Origin: Hemerocallis citrina
Lineage: Eukaryota; Streptophyta; Magnoliopsida; Asparagales; Asphodelaceae
Length of the DNA: 64,000 nucleotides
NCBI GenBank assembly: GCA_017893485.1
Contig: CM030367.1
Coordinates: forward strand, 85,442,853-85,506,852
Direction: 5' to 3'
In this document: piece by piece, positions 1-9,311 of the stretch
How the letters are laid out: every line of letters starts with the position of its first letter
Position numbering within the stretch: the stretch's first letter is position 1
Program-made: the position numbers and the translations under genes
The notes under the pieces: generated by a model
Seen by the model: only the letters and a program-made list of their open reading frames with translations
Told to the model about the DNA's origin: nothing
Database searches by the model: none

Positions 1-148
1 GATTATTTCATTGATTATTGAAGTCATTTTTCGTTTATGTTATTATTTACTCTTGTGTGGTTGTGATTATATTCATATTGTTGAGTTAGACTGATATAGC
101 TTATGGATGATGCTTACATTATTCGCTGGGCCTTTGTTATGTGCTCGT
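1..148 (+). mobile_element. 3' part of a family-X LTR, split by element 1
   Basis: This is the left half of an LTR end whose right half is at 14815-14845. The same sequence occurs at about 29020-29167 and, in reverse complement, at 62384-62520. Shared landmarks are an ATTGTTGAGTT block, a TTCGCTGGGCC block and a terminal GGAAGCG..G.G.TGACA. Element 1 inserted after CTCGT, which is duplicated on its far side. The start of this LTR lies outside the window, so I cannot say whether it is a solo LTR or the 3' LTR of a larger element. Confidence 0.75.
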
Positions 149-771
149 TGATATGGCTAAAAATGGGGGTTAATCGGAACCTTCCAAATCAAGCGCGAAT
201 CTTGAAGCCCAGGGATAAAACGGTAATTTCACCCACAAATAGGGTCTGAGATAGGTGCTGGGTATCTCCGATAAAGACCCAATAACCCACAAAACGGACC
301 CGCTTCAATCGGGCGCAGGTCACAACCAGCAACAAAGCTCGATCAGAGGGATAGAATTAAGGCCCCTGATTAGATCCTAATCAACGGCCCTGATTCATGC
401 CTATCCCTCCACTGGGGATTAGGGATTGCATTCCTAATCTGTTTACAAGGAGAATATTCCTTATCAGATCACGGGGATTATATTCCTAATCTGTTTCCTA
501 AGACGCCTATAAATACCCCCCATCCATCTCCATTAAGAGGTAATCAATCTTTCACCAGTTTTTGCGATCTTTCATAATCATTTCTGGTTACTGACTTGAG
601 CGTCGGAGGGTGCGTCGCCGGGAACAACCCCGGTGTCTCGCACTTTTTGCAGGTATACGGCGGGATCGACGGTCGAAGTCAGACGGAACAGGTATACAGG
701 TTTACTATTCAGTTTCCCTAAGAATCCACAAATACTATCTGTTTGCTCCCACACCAAATTTAGCTGCAACA
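149..771 (+). repeat. 5' LTR of element 1
   Basis: 623 bp, TG...CA ends, directly repeated at 14187-14809 with about 12 visible substitutions and no length change. It is preceded by CTCGT and followed by the primer-binding site. The TATA box at 508-515 divides a U3 of about 360 bp from R-U5. The family is also seen, diverged and inverted, as the 3' LTR of element 2 at 22171-22777. Confidence 0.96.
508..515 (+). promoter_or_regulatory. TATA box of element 1 5' LTR
   Basis: TATAAATA in the context CGCCTATAAATACCCC. The identical motif is at 14546-14553 in the 3' LTR, and in reverse complement at 22425-22432 in the element 2 LTR. This is the likely core promoter for the genomic RNA. Confidence 0.75.
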
Positions 772-774
772 GAT

Positions 775-792
775 TGGCGCCGTCTGTGGGAA
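775..792 (+). other. Primer-binding site of element 1
   Basis: TGGCGCCGTCTGTGGGAA starts three bases after the end of the 5' LTR. TGGCGCC-type primer sites are usual in Tat/Athila-type plant Ty3/gypsy elements. The copia and TRIM-like elements in this window instead use the initiator-methionine type TGGTATCAGAGC. Confidence 0.8.
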
Positions 793-822
793 ACTAACGA
801 ATAGAAACCTCTCCTCTTCCTG

Positions 823-3800
823 GTGAACAGATCCTCTCCAGCCATGCCTCCTTGGAAAGTCAGATCAAGGGGCTCCAACCGAGGACCCAACCCTGATCAG
901 CAGCAAGAAGTCCTCCCTAATCCCGCTCAACAACAAGAGCAACTTCCCCCTACCACGGAAGACCCGCTCCAACAAGACCTTCCTCCTCCTAATCAGACAC
1001 CCCCGAAGGGTCCTAACCCTCAAAAACAGCCTCTTCACCAGGAGCACGTCTCCATCCACAATGCCTCCACGGACTCTATGGCTTCCCACCACCCCCGAGC
1101 CTCTGGTCGCCACAATACCGCACTCAACCGCCAGAAAGATGACGATCTCCGCCGCCACCTGGATGAAAAGCGGGCCCGAGAGGGAACCTCCCGCCAACAC
1201 CATCTGGGCGAGCGGTCTCCTCGCCACCGGTACTACAGGTCCTCCGTCCGCAGAGGGAGGAAAGAGTCCCCCGAGCATTACCGAAGAAGGCACTCCCCCG
1301 CAGGTCGGCAACATCCCAGGAACAATGAGGCACCAATCACCCGTGCCGAGTTCCAACAGTTCCAAGCGACCATCCTGCAGGCTCTCAACCTCCGTCAAAA
1401 CCCTAATGAGCCGAAGGCCCCATCTCCTCCTCCAGTACGAAGCCCTCGCCGACGGTCCCCATCTCCTCGTCCTGCTCCTAGCAACTCCCGACGTACCCCA
1501 AGTCCTCGTCGCTCCCGAAGTTACCATCGCCGTAGCCCTCGCTCTCCCTCATACGAAGACGAGTCTAGGGGCTCGGCTGATTACCGCCGGAGGGATGACG
1601 CCATGTACCGTCGTCTTCATGAAGTAGAGAGGCGCCTGGGCCAGATAGGCCGAGAAGAGGAGCTTAGGGGGAGGACCTTACGTCCTAGCCGCCCCCCTTT
1701 CTCCCGAACCATAGTGGATGTGCCTGTCCCGTTCGGCTTCAAACCTCCCCAATTTGAGACTTACACCGGGGAGACCGATCCAGTTGATCACATCGAAAGC
1801 ATTAAGACTTTGATGCTCCTCCATCAAGCTTCCGATGCCGTCCTCTGCAAAACCTTCCCCGCAACTCTCAAAGGACCAGCTCGAAAATGGTACTCTCGCC
1901 TCGCCCCATCCTCAATATTCTCCTTCGAGCAGTTCGAAACCCTCTTCGTCACACATTTCGTAAGCAGCCGTAGAGCTGAGAAAACCAGCATCTCCCTATT
2001 GCACCTCCACCAAAAGAAGGGGGAGAAACTGACAGACTATGTGAAGAGGTTCACAGCTGAGGCCAGGACCATAGCGTCCCTCGACCAGTCGGTCGCTACG
2101 GCAGCATTTCAATCTAATGTCCTCAATTCCAACCTCCGCTCCTCCCTCGCCAAGAAGCCTCCACAGAACTTTTCTGACCTTCTCCTTCGCAGCGAAAAGT
2201 ACATCCGGGCCGAAGAGGCCGAGCATCAACCCAACTGGGAGGGGTCTTCCTCCGGGTTTAAGAGAAAAGGAACAGAAGAAGAAGGGGCTAAGAAGCTCCA
2301 GAAGGATAATGCCGTCCGGCGCCGACCTCCCCCCAGATTCGAGAAGTTCACTCCCCTCACCACTAACGTCTCGACTATTCTGATGGAAGTCAAAAAGGAG
2401 GGGATCTTACCTCCAGCTCCGAGGATGAACACCCCTGCCAAGAGGAGGGACAAAGAAAAATGGTGCCGTTATCACCGGGACCATGGGCATGACACCAACG
2501 ATTGCCGTGCTCTGAAAAACGAGATCGAAGCCCTTATCCAGAGGGGGCAGCTGACGAAGTTTGTAAGAAAGGACCGAGCCGAACTTCCCCCCCAGCCTCG
2601 GGGGGCTAACAAGCGTCCGGAACGAGAAGAGACGCCAGATTTTGAGGAAGAGCGAGTCTTCCACCTCATCCATGGGGGTCCAATGGGGGGCTCCTCGAAC
2701 TCCTCTTGGAAAGCATTTATAAGAGAGGTCAACTCAGTCCGAACCACCCCTCCTCCCAAAGGCCTCGGAGTGCCAGTCACTTTCTCTGACGAAGATCTTG
2801 AGGGTGTCCGCACCCCTCATTGTGACTCACTCGTCATCAGTCTCCACATGGCCAACTTCAAAGTGGAGAGGATCTTGGTAGACAACGGCAGCTCCGTCAA
2901 CATCCTCTTCCTCGACGCTTTTAAAGGCCTAAAGCTCTCGCGGGACAGACTCAAGCCCGCCGGTTACACGCTCCACGGGTTCACGGGAGTGCCAGTGTCT
3001 ATTGAAGGGGTGATTACCCTCGACATAACCGCTGGCAAAACTCCTACTACCCGAACGGAGTCGATGGACTTCATGGTCGTAGATGTCCCAGCAGCCTACA
3101 ATGTCATTTTGGGTCGGCCCGGTCTGGCCGCCCTTGAAGCCGTCCCTTCTGCCTATCATCTCAAAATGAAATTCCCCACTCGGGCCGGAGTAGGAGAAGT
3201 AAGGGGCAATCAGGAGCAGGCCCGCAAGTGTTATATGTCCTCTACCCTCGGACCTGTCCTCTCCTTAGAAACACTCGAAATCCCCCAAGATGCTGCTCGG
3301 CCGACTTCCGAGCCGGTGGACGAATTGGAGGAGGTACTCTTCTCTGAGCAGGAGCCGACCCACAAGTTCTTTGTTAGCAAGACCCTCCCGTCCGCCCTAT
3401 ACTCAGATATTGTAAAATGTATCCGAACCAATCAAGACCTCTTCGCATGGTTAGCAGCAGATATGCCCGGTATCTCCGAAGAACTCTTGGTCCACCGCCT
3501 GAGCGTTGATCCGGGGTCCAAACCGGTTCAGCAGAAGAGGCGTAAGTTCGCCCCCGAACGTCAGCTCGCTATCAAAGAGGAGGTGGACAAACTCTTGAAG
3601 GCCCGGTTCATACAGGAAGTGAACTATCCGGAGTGGTTATCGAATGTAGTAATGGTGAAGAAGTCCAACGAGACTTGGAGGATTTGTATCGATTTCACCG
3701 ACCTCAACAAGGCCTGCCCCAAAGATCCCTTCCCTCTGCCGAGTATTGACACTCTGATTGACGCAACCTCGGGACATGAGCTCCTCAGCTTCATGGATGC

Positions 3801-4749
3801 TTTCTCAGGTTACAATCAGATAAGAATGTTCCCCCCGGATATCCCGAAGACCTCGTTCGTGACCGACCAGGGGCTCTATTGCTACAGAGTCATGCCGTTC
3901 GGTCTAAAGAATGCGGAGGCAACATACCAGTGCCTCGTCAACAAGGTTTTCCAGGCTCAGATCGGCCAGAACATGGAGGTGTACGTTGATGACATGCTTG
4001 TGAAAAGCATCCGAGGCACTGATCATGTGGCTGACCTCCAAGAAGCATTTGACGTTCTGAGAAAGCACAATATGAGACTTAACCTGAACAAGTGTGCGTT
4101 CGGCGTCTCATCAGGGAAGTTCCTCGGCTTTATGGTTAGCCAACGAGGAATAGAAGCAAACCCGGAGAAGATCAAGGCCATACTGGACATGGCCCCTCCC
4201 AGAAATGTCAAGGAAGTTCAGAGGTTGACTGGTCGCCTAGCCGCCATAGGGCGCTTTCTGTCGAAGTCCGGGGAGAAGTGCCTCCCGTTCTTCAAAGCCC
4301 TCAGGGGGGCTAAAGGATTTGAGTGGGGGCAGCAGCAGCAACAAGACTCCTTCGACCAGCTTAAAGCTTACCTCGTCAATCCACCTCTTCTCAGCAAACC
4401 AATACCTGGCGAACCGCTCTACCTCTACCTGGCAGCTTCGGAACAGACGCTTACTGCGGTCTTAGTCAGAGAAGAAGAAAGGGCTCAGAAGCCCATCTAC
4501 TACGTCAGCAAGGTGCTTCGGGACGCCGAGCTCCGGTACCCGAAGATTGAGAAAATGGCCTATGCCCTGGTAATGGCCGCGAGAAAACTTCGCCCTTACT
4601 TTCAGTCCCATTCGGTGGTCGTTCTTACCGACCAGCCGCTGAAGCAGGTTCTTCACAAGCCCGAGACTTCCGGTCGCCTTATGAAGTGGTCGATCGAGCT
4701 GAGCCAACATGATATAACTTATCAACCTCGGACCGCGATCAAGGCATAG
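823..4749 (+). CDS. Element 1 gag-protease-RT-RNase H, ends at an in-frame TAG
   Basis: A 1308-residue polyprotein segment. Residues 1-290 are Pro/Arg/Ser-rich and low-complexity. A gag domain covers about 310-475 (DPVDHIES to SEKYIRAEE). A zinc-binding-like motif WCRYHRDHGHDTNDC (C-x2-H-x3-H-x5-C type) lies near 547-562. The aspartic protease has LVDNGSSVNILF with the catalytic Asp near 687. The reverse transcriptase (about 880-1110) has RICIDFTDLNKACPKDPFPL and the YVDD active site near 1054-1057. The first RNase H (about 1180-1300) includes YYVSKVL and VLTDQPL. Translation stops at TAG 4747-4749, but the reading frame stays open into the second RNase H and integrase, so this is a nonsense break in one polyprotein. 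Element 2 has a glutamine codon at the aligned position. The start at 823 is the first in-frame ATG after the primer site. Confidence 0.93.
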   Translation: MNRSSPAMPPWKVRSRGSNRGPNPDQQQEVLPNPAQQQEQLPPTTEDPLQQDLPPPNQTPPKGPNPQKQPLHQEHVSIHNASTDSMASHHPRASGRHNTALNRQKDDDLRRHLDEKRAREGTSRQHHLGERSPRHRYYRSSVRRGRKESPEHYRRRHSPAGRQHPRNNEAPITRAEFQQFQATILQALNLRQNPNEPKAPSPPPVRSPRRRSPSPRPAPSNSRRTPSPRRSRSYHRRSPRSPSYEDESRGSADYRRRDDAMYRRLHEVERRLGQIGREEELRGRTLRPSRPPFSRTIVDVPVPFGFKPPQFETYTGETDPVDHIESIKTLMLLHQASDAVLCKTFPATLKGPARKWYSRLAPSSIFSFEQFETLFVTHFVSSRRAEKTSISLLHLHQKKGEKLTDYVKRFTAEARTIASLDQSVATAAFQSNVLNSNLRSSLAKKPPQNFSDLLLRSEKYIRAEEAEHQPNWEGSSSGFKRKGTEEEGAKKLQKDNAVRRRPPPRFEKFTPLTTNVSTILMEVKKEGILPPAPRMNTPAKRRDKEKWCRYHRDHGHDTNDCRALKNEIEALIQRGQLTKFVRKDRAELPPQPRGANKRPEREETPDFEEERVFHLIHGGPMGGSSNSSWKAFIREVNSVRTTPPPKGLGVPVTFSDEDLEGVRTPHCDSLVISLHMANFKVERILVDNGSSVNILFLDAFKGLKLSRDRLKPAGYTLHGFTGVPVSIEGVITLDITAGKTPTTRTESMDFMVVDVPAAYNVILGRPGLAALEAVPSAYHLKMKFPTRAGVGEVRGNQEQARKCYMSSTLGPVLSLETLEIPQDAARPTSEPVDELEEVLFSEQEPTHKFFVSKTLPSALYSDIVKCIRTNQDLFAWLAADMPGISEELLVHRLSVDPGSKPVQQKRRKFAPERQLAIKEEVDKLLKARFIQEVNYPEWLSNVVMVKKSNETWRICIDFTDLNKACPKDPFPLPSIDTLIDATSGHELLSFMDAFSGYNQIRMFPPDIPKTSFVTDQGLYCYRVMPFGLKNAEATYQCLVNKVFQAQIGQNMEVYVDDMLVKSIRGTDHVADLQEAFDVLRKHNMRLNLNKCAFGVSSGKFLGFMVSQRGIEANPEKIKAILDMAPPRNVKEVQRLTGRLAAIGRFLSKSGEKCLPFFKALRGAKGFEWGQQQQQDSFDQLKAYLVNPPLLSKPIPGEPLYLYLAASEQTLTAVLVREEERAQKPIYYVSKVLRDAELRYPKIEKMAYALVMAARKLRPYFQSHSVVVLTDQPLKQVLHKPETSGRLMKWSIELSQHDITYQPRTAIKA

Positions 4750-6573
4750 GCACTAGCCGAATTCATAGTTGAAACTACTATCCTCGAGTCCAGCCAAACA
4801 GTGAAGGGACCACCCGTCTGGTCAGTCTATGTCGACGGGTCCTCCTGCAACGAGGAAAGCGGGGCAGGGGTCATCCTGGCAGGCCCAGATGACTTTATCC
4901 TCCAATACTCCCTCCGTATAAACTTCAAAGCCTCGAACAACGAAGATGAATACGAGGCGCTCATAGCCGGCCTTGGAATGGCCGGAAATGCAGGGGCACA
5001 ACGCCTGCGGATCTTCCGCGACTCTCAGTTGGTCGTCAATCAGGTCCTCGGCGAGTATGAAGCCCGCGATGACAGGATGGTTAAATACTTGGCTAAAGTC
5101 AAAAGTCTCATGGCACTGTTTGAAGTGGCCCTCATCCAAAGAATCCCCAGAGAAGAAAATGCTCAGGCCGATGCCCTATCCAAATTAGCCTCCTCTTCCC
5201 TTCAAGTCCTCGAACAGACTGTTTTGATAGAAGTCCTCCTGAAGCCGAGCATAGAGGACGATGCACTCGACTCCGTTGAAACATTGCCTGTCCTCCTCGA
5301 AGACAATTGGATGAAACCCCTCGTCGAATTTCTAAGAGACGGACTCCTCCCCCAGGATCCGAAGGAAGCACGAAAAATAAGAGCCCGAGCCGAGCGTTAT
5401 ACATTAATCGAAGGCATCCTATATAAACGCTCCTTCACCCAGGTAGACGGTCGGCCTTACCTAAGGTGCCTCTCCCCCGGGCAAGCCGACTACGCCCTGC
5501 AAGAACTTCATGAGGGCATTGGCGGGGCTCATTCTGGCTCCAGAGCCCTAGCGCGCAAAGTGTTGAACTACGGGTATTACTGGCCCACTCTCCTACGGGA
5601 CGCCGAACGACACGTTCGACAATGCAGCTCCTGTCAAAAGTATTCCGACATCCGACGCCTTCCACAAGCACCACTCACCTCCCTATCAAGTCTGATCCCC
5701 TTCGCAATGTGGGGGATGGACTTACTGGGGCCGTTTCCGCCAGCTCCCGGACAGTTAAAGTTCCTAGTCGTGGCAGTCGACTATTTCTCGAAATGGATAG
5801 AGGCCGAGCCCCTGGCTACAATCACCGAGCATAGGGTCGTTCAATTCTTCTGGAAAAATGTGATCTGCCGATTCGGCGTTACCCGAGTCATAGTTACAGA
5901 TAACGGAACGCAGTACACTGGGGCTGCCTTCCGAGCCTTATGTGAGGACCTCGCCATACAACACCGCTTCTCCTCCGTCTCTCATCCTCAGTCAAATGGC
6001 CAGGCCGAAAATGCCAACCGACAGATCCTCTCAGGCATCAAGAAGAGACTAGACAAGTGTTCCAAGGGCTTGTGGGTTGATCAGCTGCCCAACTTGCTGT
6101 GGAACTACCGCACCACAAAGCGGACCCCAACAGGCGAGAGCCCGTTCAATCTCACTTACGAGTCCGAGGCCATCATTCCCCTAGAAGTCGGGATACCCTC
6201 TCCTCGTCTGATAGCTTATGAAGAAAAGCAGAACGCTAGAGAGCTCAGAGCAACCCTAGATCTGATAGATGAAATCCGAGACAGAGCTGCCATACGCCAG
6301 CAAGCTTACCGAAGGAGGATCGAGCTAGCATACAACAAAAGAGTCCGTCCAACGGACCTCAAGGAAGGGGACCTGGTCCTTCGAAAGTTGGCTATCTCGT
6401 TCCCTGGTCAGAAAAGCAAATTGGCCCCGAACTGGGAGGGACCTTACAAGATCTCAAAAGTGATCCGCCCCGGTGCATATAGACTAGAAGATCTCGAAGG
6501 CAGGGAAATTCCCAGGACTTGGAATGTCGACCATCTCTTAAAATACCAAGAGAGAGCAACGACGCCTCTCTAA
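4750..6573 (+). CDS. Element 1 archaeal-type RNase H and integrase, in frame downstream of a stop
   Basis: Continues in the same frame after the TAG at 4747-4749. The second RNase H starts YVDGSS (codons near 4828-4845) and includes DSQLVVNQ; this extra domain is the hallmark of the Tat lineage. Integrase follows. The zinc finger has two His (ELHEGIGGAH) and CSSC. The catalytic core has D in MDLLGPF (about 5718), D in TDNGTQ (5899-5901) and E in QAENANRQ (6007-6009), so the last two are 35 residues apart as in DD35E enzymes. The C-terminal end includes WEGPYKISKV and finishes at TAA-type stop 6571-6573. I see no credible independent start, so expression would need readthrough of the stop or supply in trans from another copy. 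Confidence 0.9.
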   Translation, partial: ALAEFIVETTILESSQTVKGPPVWSVYVDGSSCNEESGAGVILAGPDDFILQYSLRINFKASNNEDEYEALIAGLGMAGNAGAQRLRIFRDSQLVVNQVLGEYEARDDRMVKYLAKVKSLMALFEVALIQRIPREENAQADALSKLASSSLQVLEQTVLIEVLLKPSIEDDALDSVETLPVLLEDNWMKPLVEFLRDGLLPQDPKEARKIRARAERYTLIEGILYKRSFTQVDGRPYLRCLSPGQADYALQELHEGIGGAHSGSRALARKVLNYGYYWPTLLRDAERHVRQCSSCQKYSDIRRLPQAPLTSLSSLIPFAMWGMDLLGPFPPAPGQLKFLVVAVDYFSKWIEAEPLATITEHRVVQFFWKNVICRFGVTRVIVTDNGTQYTGAAFRALCEDLAIQHRFSSVSHPQSNGQAENANRQILSGIKKRLDKCSKGLWVDQLPNLLWNYRTTKRTPTGESPFNLTYESEAIIPLEVGIPSPRLIAYEEKQNARELRATLDLIDEIRDRAAIRQQAYRRRIELAYNKRVRPTDLKEGDLVLRKLAISFPGQKSKLAPNWEGPYKISKVIRPGAYRLEDLEGREIPRTWNVDHLLKYQERATTPL

Positions 6574-6682
6574 GTAATTCGAGATGTCGAACCGTTCCTT
6601 TCCTGTTACTTGTAGTAATTTTCTTTTATTTTTCATTGTAATAACGGCTAGCAACTTTAGAAGCAGCCGATCATTGGATATT

Positions 6683-6693
6683 AATAAATAAAG
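6683..6693 (+). terminator. Poly(A) signal-like motif after gag-pol
   Basis: AATAAATAAAG lies 110 bp past the integrase stop and about 8 kb before the 3' LTR. Element 2 has AATAAAA at the same relative place on its own sense strand (minus, 57341-57347), within matching flanking text. Conservation in both elements suggests that some gag-pol transcripts end here rather than in the 3' LTR. This is inference from position and motif only. Confidence 0.5.
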
Positions 6694-6737
6694 TTTTTCA
6701 TATGTTTAATGCTGTTACATCTCTCTGCTTTTAACCT

Positions 6738-7690
6738 TAAACTAATCTAACGATGGTTCGGAGTCCAACACTTGGTTCGATTCTATTTCACAAGTTCGCT
6801 CCTAAGCGAGCTAAAAGTAGTTCGCCATTCGGAATTGCTCCCACAGCCGTTGAATGGTTCGGAGTCCAACACTTGGCTCGATTCTACTTCGCAAGTTCGC
6901 TCCTAAGCGAGCTAGAAGTAGCTCGCCATTCGGAACTGCTCCCACAACCCTTGAACTAATTTAACGATGGTTCAGAATCCAACACTTGGCTCGATTCTAC
7001 TTCACAAGTTCGCTCCTAAGCGAGCTAAAAGTAGTTCGCCATTCGGAATTGCTCCCACAGCCGTTGAATGGTTCGGAGTCCAACACTTGGCTCGATTCTA
7101 CTTCATAAGTTCGCTCCTAAGCGAGCTAGAAGTAGCTCGCCATTCGGAACTGCTCCCACAACCCTTAAACTAATCTAACGATGGTTCGGAGTCCAACACT
7201 TGGTTTGATCCTACTTCACACGTTCGCTCCTAAGCGAGCTAAAAGTAGTTCGCCATTCGGAATTGCTCCCACAGCCGTTGAATGGTTCGGAGTCCAACAC
7301 TTGGCTCGATTCTACTTCATAAGTTCGCTCCTAAGCGAGCTAGAAGTAGCTCGCCATTCGGAACTGCTCCCACAACCCTTAAACTAATCTAACGATGGTT
7401 CGGAGTCCAACACTTGGCTCGATTCTACTTCACAAGTTCGCTCCTAAGCGAGCTAAGAGTAGTTCGCCATTCGGAATTGCTCCCACAGCCGTTGAATGGT
7501 TCGGAGTCCAACACTTGGCTCGATTCTACTTCATAAGTTTGCTCCTAAGCGAGCTAGAAGTATCTCGCCATTCGGAACTGCTCCCACAACCCTTAAACTA
7601 ATCTAACGATTGTTCGGAATCCGACGCTTGGTTCGATTCTACTCCGCAAGTTCGCTTCTAAGCGAACTAGAGGAAGTTCGCCACCCGCGT
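6738..7690. repeat. 214-bp tandem array (two 107-bp halves), hairpin-rich
   Basis: Four full copies of a 214-bp unit and a diverged fifth half. Each unit is a dimer of related halves (GGTTCGGAGTCCAACACTTG.. then ..CGCTCCTAAGCGAGCT..). Each half contains a short hairpin CGCTCCTAAGCG and ends near GCTCCCACA. Small ATG-started frames appear in every copy only because the unit lacks stops in one frame. The same family is present, inverted with its element, at about 56925-57262 in element 2. It lies between the 3' ends of two convergent genes. Confidence 0.93.
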
Positions 7691-7931
7691 TCGCTCCCAC
7701 TATTGCCGAACCACAAGCAACGATCCGAGGCCCGATACTTGCGCCTGTTCACGCTTTTGAGGGCTCGCCGCCCAACTCTCCTCACAAAGCTACGTACCAG
7801 AGACAAAGTTCGACACCATTGGCCGAACATTTACCTCACCAGTCAACAAACAAGCATGCAGCCAACTTAGAAGCCTAGGCACAACCAACAATAGTCGCGA
7901 AATAAAAAACACACAAGGTCGGCAACAACAT

Positions 7932-7937
7932 TTTATT
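7932..7937 (-). terminator. Poly(A) signal of the opposite-strand gene, element 1
   Basis: AATAAA on the minus strand, about 125 bp past the stop of the last antisense reading frame (8062). The spacer reads like a plant 3' UTR, with T-rich sequence and TGTAAT motifs. It faces the gag-pol poly(A)-like motif across the 214-bp array. Confidence 0.5.
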
Positions 7938-8061
7938 AATGAACTGGATGCGTTACAATGACCGACATAGCAGAATTACAAGTCATTAAAAAGAAAATTA
8001 CAAGGCCGACTTATTACACTTAGAAAAAAAATATAGGCAAAAGCTCTCGCAGTCGACGTCT

Positions 8062-8982
8062 TCAGCGCTTTTTTGGAGTCGGGGCGTTCCGCTTCAAAGA
8101 CACTCGAGAGTGGCGGCGCTTGTCTCCGGAGCGCGACCCCAAGCCGGCAAATTGAGACGTATCCTCGGCACCACTTCTGACAGCCACTCCGACGGATGCT
8201 CCGCTCGACGAAATCGCCACCGAGCTCTGCGCGTCCCCCGGACTGGGATGGCCGACCCGCTGACGGGTCACCATCTCATAAAAGCTAATGCCCCGCTCAC
8301 TCTCCGCACGAGTGCACGACGTGCTTCGGACGTTGATTGGTCCTGAATGTGGCTTAAGACGAGCGACTTCCGCCTCCAACTCCAAGATCCGATCACACAA
8401 CGAGTTGTCTTTGACGTTAACTTCGAAACGAGGGGGTATCGCGGAGTCCGGAACTCCTGATCGACTAGCTATGAGGCGCCGAAGGTGGGTGACCTCGATG
8501 CTTTTGTCCACCGTCGCTCTCTTCAACGCTTCGACCTCGGCTGTCAAATGGACCCGTTCGGTCGTCAACTTGGCCACTTCGGCCGTTAGCTCCTCGCCCT
8601 CCTTCCGAAGCTTCGCCTCTACGGAGTGCAGATGCTGTATCTCGGAAAGCAAGTCGTCCCTTTCCGCTGTTATTTTGGACAAGTTATGACGGATGCATTG
8701 AATTCGAATCTCATTACTGAAAGCAGTTGGCGAGCATTCACCTTCACCTGTGGGGGTCAACTCAGCGATCCTGCTTTCCAAACGGCGAATCTCGATATCC
8801 CGCCGGCCGAGGACGAGCTGGAGATGGTTCTGCTCACTTTCAGCTCGGTGCAGTCCAAGCTCGACTTCGTAGAGCCGCTCTCGGCACCTTGCCAGACATA
8901 ATCCCGTCGCCCCCAAGCCAGCCTCGGCTCGGACTCCCTCACCCAAGCGCGTGGGCTCGAAATCTTGGTCAACCACCACGAG
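8062..8982 (-). CDS. Element 1 opposite-strand gene, distal coding block (coiled coil)
   Basis: An open block on the minus strand. The likely 5' edge is a splice acceptor: a T-run then CAG just upstream of 8982 (reads CAG|CTCGTGG). The upstream part of the long frame, back to 9159, is T-rich and hydrophobic and looks like intron, so I exclude it. The protein has heptad-rich helices (ERDDLLSEIQHL, KLTTERVHLTAEVEALK), a conserved KDNSLCDRILELEAEVARLK block and a basic C-terminus ending TPKKR. Element 2 keeps a homologous block on its opposite strand (56040-56764: NDSRNERLVELEAEN, NPGDAQRGVASSSSRASVG). I cannot identify the splice donor, so this could be the last exon of the gene at 9312-11372 or a second antisense gene. 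Function unknown. Confidence 0.6.
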   Translation of the reverse strand, partial: LVVVDQDFEPTRLGEGVRAEAGLGATGLCLARCRERLYEVELGLHRAESEQNHLQLVLGRRDIEIRRLESRIAELTPTGEGECSPTAFSNEIRIQCIRHNLSKITAERDDLLSEIQHLHSVEAKLRKEGEELTAEVAKLTTERVHLTAEVEALKRATVDKSIEVTHLRRLIASRSGVPDSAIPPRFEVNVKDNSLCDRILELEAEVARLKPHSGPINVRSTSCTRAESERGISFYEMVTRQRVGHPSPGDAQSSVAISSSGASVGVAVRSGAEDTSQFAGLGSRSGDKRRHSRVSLKRNAPTPKKR

Positions 8983-9165
8983 CTGAAAAAAAAAAAAGAT
9001 CAAAGTAATCAGCATAAATATCGAACACTGTCGAAGCACCAGACTTAAATTTCCAAAAAACAAGAAGCCTTCGAGACAAAAAGAGGATGTTCGACGAAGA
9101 AGGGGCAAAAGACGGAGATCCGAACACCAATACTTCAAAAAAAAAGATTTTCTTTTCATTCATTT

Positions 9166-9200
9166 CAAAAAGGCAGCGGTGGCCAGTCCGCTATTAGGCG
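9166..9200 (-). promoter_or_regulatory. Conserved hairpin and T-tract after the antisense ORF
   Basis: On the minus strand this reads TAGCGGACTGGCCACCGCT followed by a T-rich stretch; AGCGG pairs with CCGCT. Nearly the same sequence is at 55655-55680 on the plus strand in element 2, again just downstream of the acidic C-terminal end of the gene. Flanking sequence is poorly conserved, so the motif stands out. It may be a 3'-end signal or an RNA element. Confidence 0.45.
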
Positions 9201-9311
9201 TTACAATGATTGAAAAGAAAAACAAAAAAGAAAAAACAACAAACAAAAAAACGAGGAGCGGAGTCAAGGCTCGACCTCTTTCCCCGGGCGATGAGTTCGG
9301 GGGGGAGTCGG

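Noticed and set aside
4801..4803. Independent start (GTG) for the integrase part of element 1
   Set aside because: The frame is already open from 4750 and GTG starts are not expected; it is the same polyprotein interrupted by TAG.
6753..7601. Four near-identical 68-aa frames
   Set aside because: Each is one copy of the 214-bp array read in its stop-free frame; no start context, conservation or partner supports a peptide.
8983..9159. N-terminal extension of the antisense distal block, a membrane-like hydrophobic stretch
   Set aside because: The sequence is T-rich and ends in a T-run plus CAG, so it reads as intron; the hydrophobic residues come from Phe/Leu codons of poly-T.
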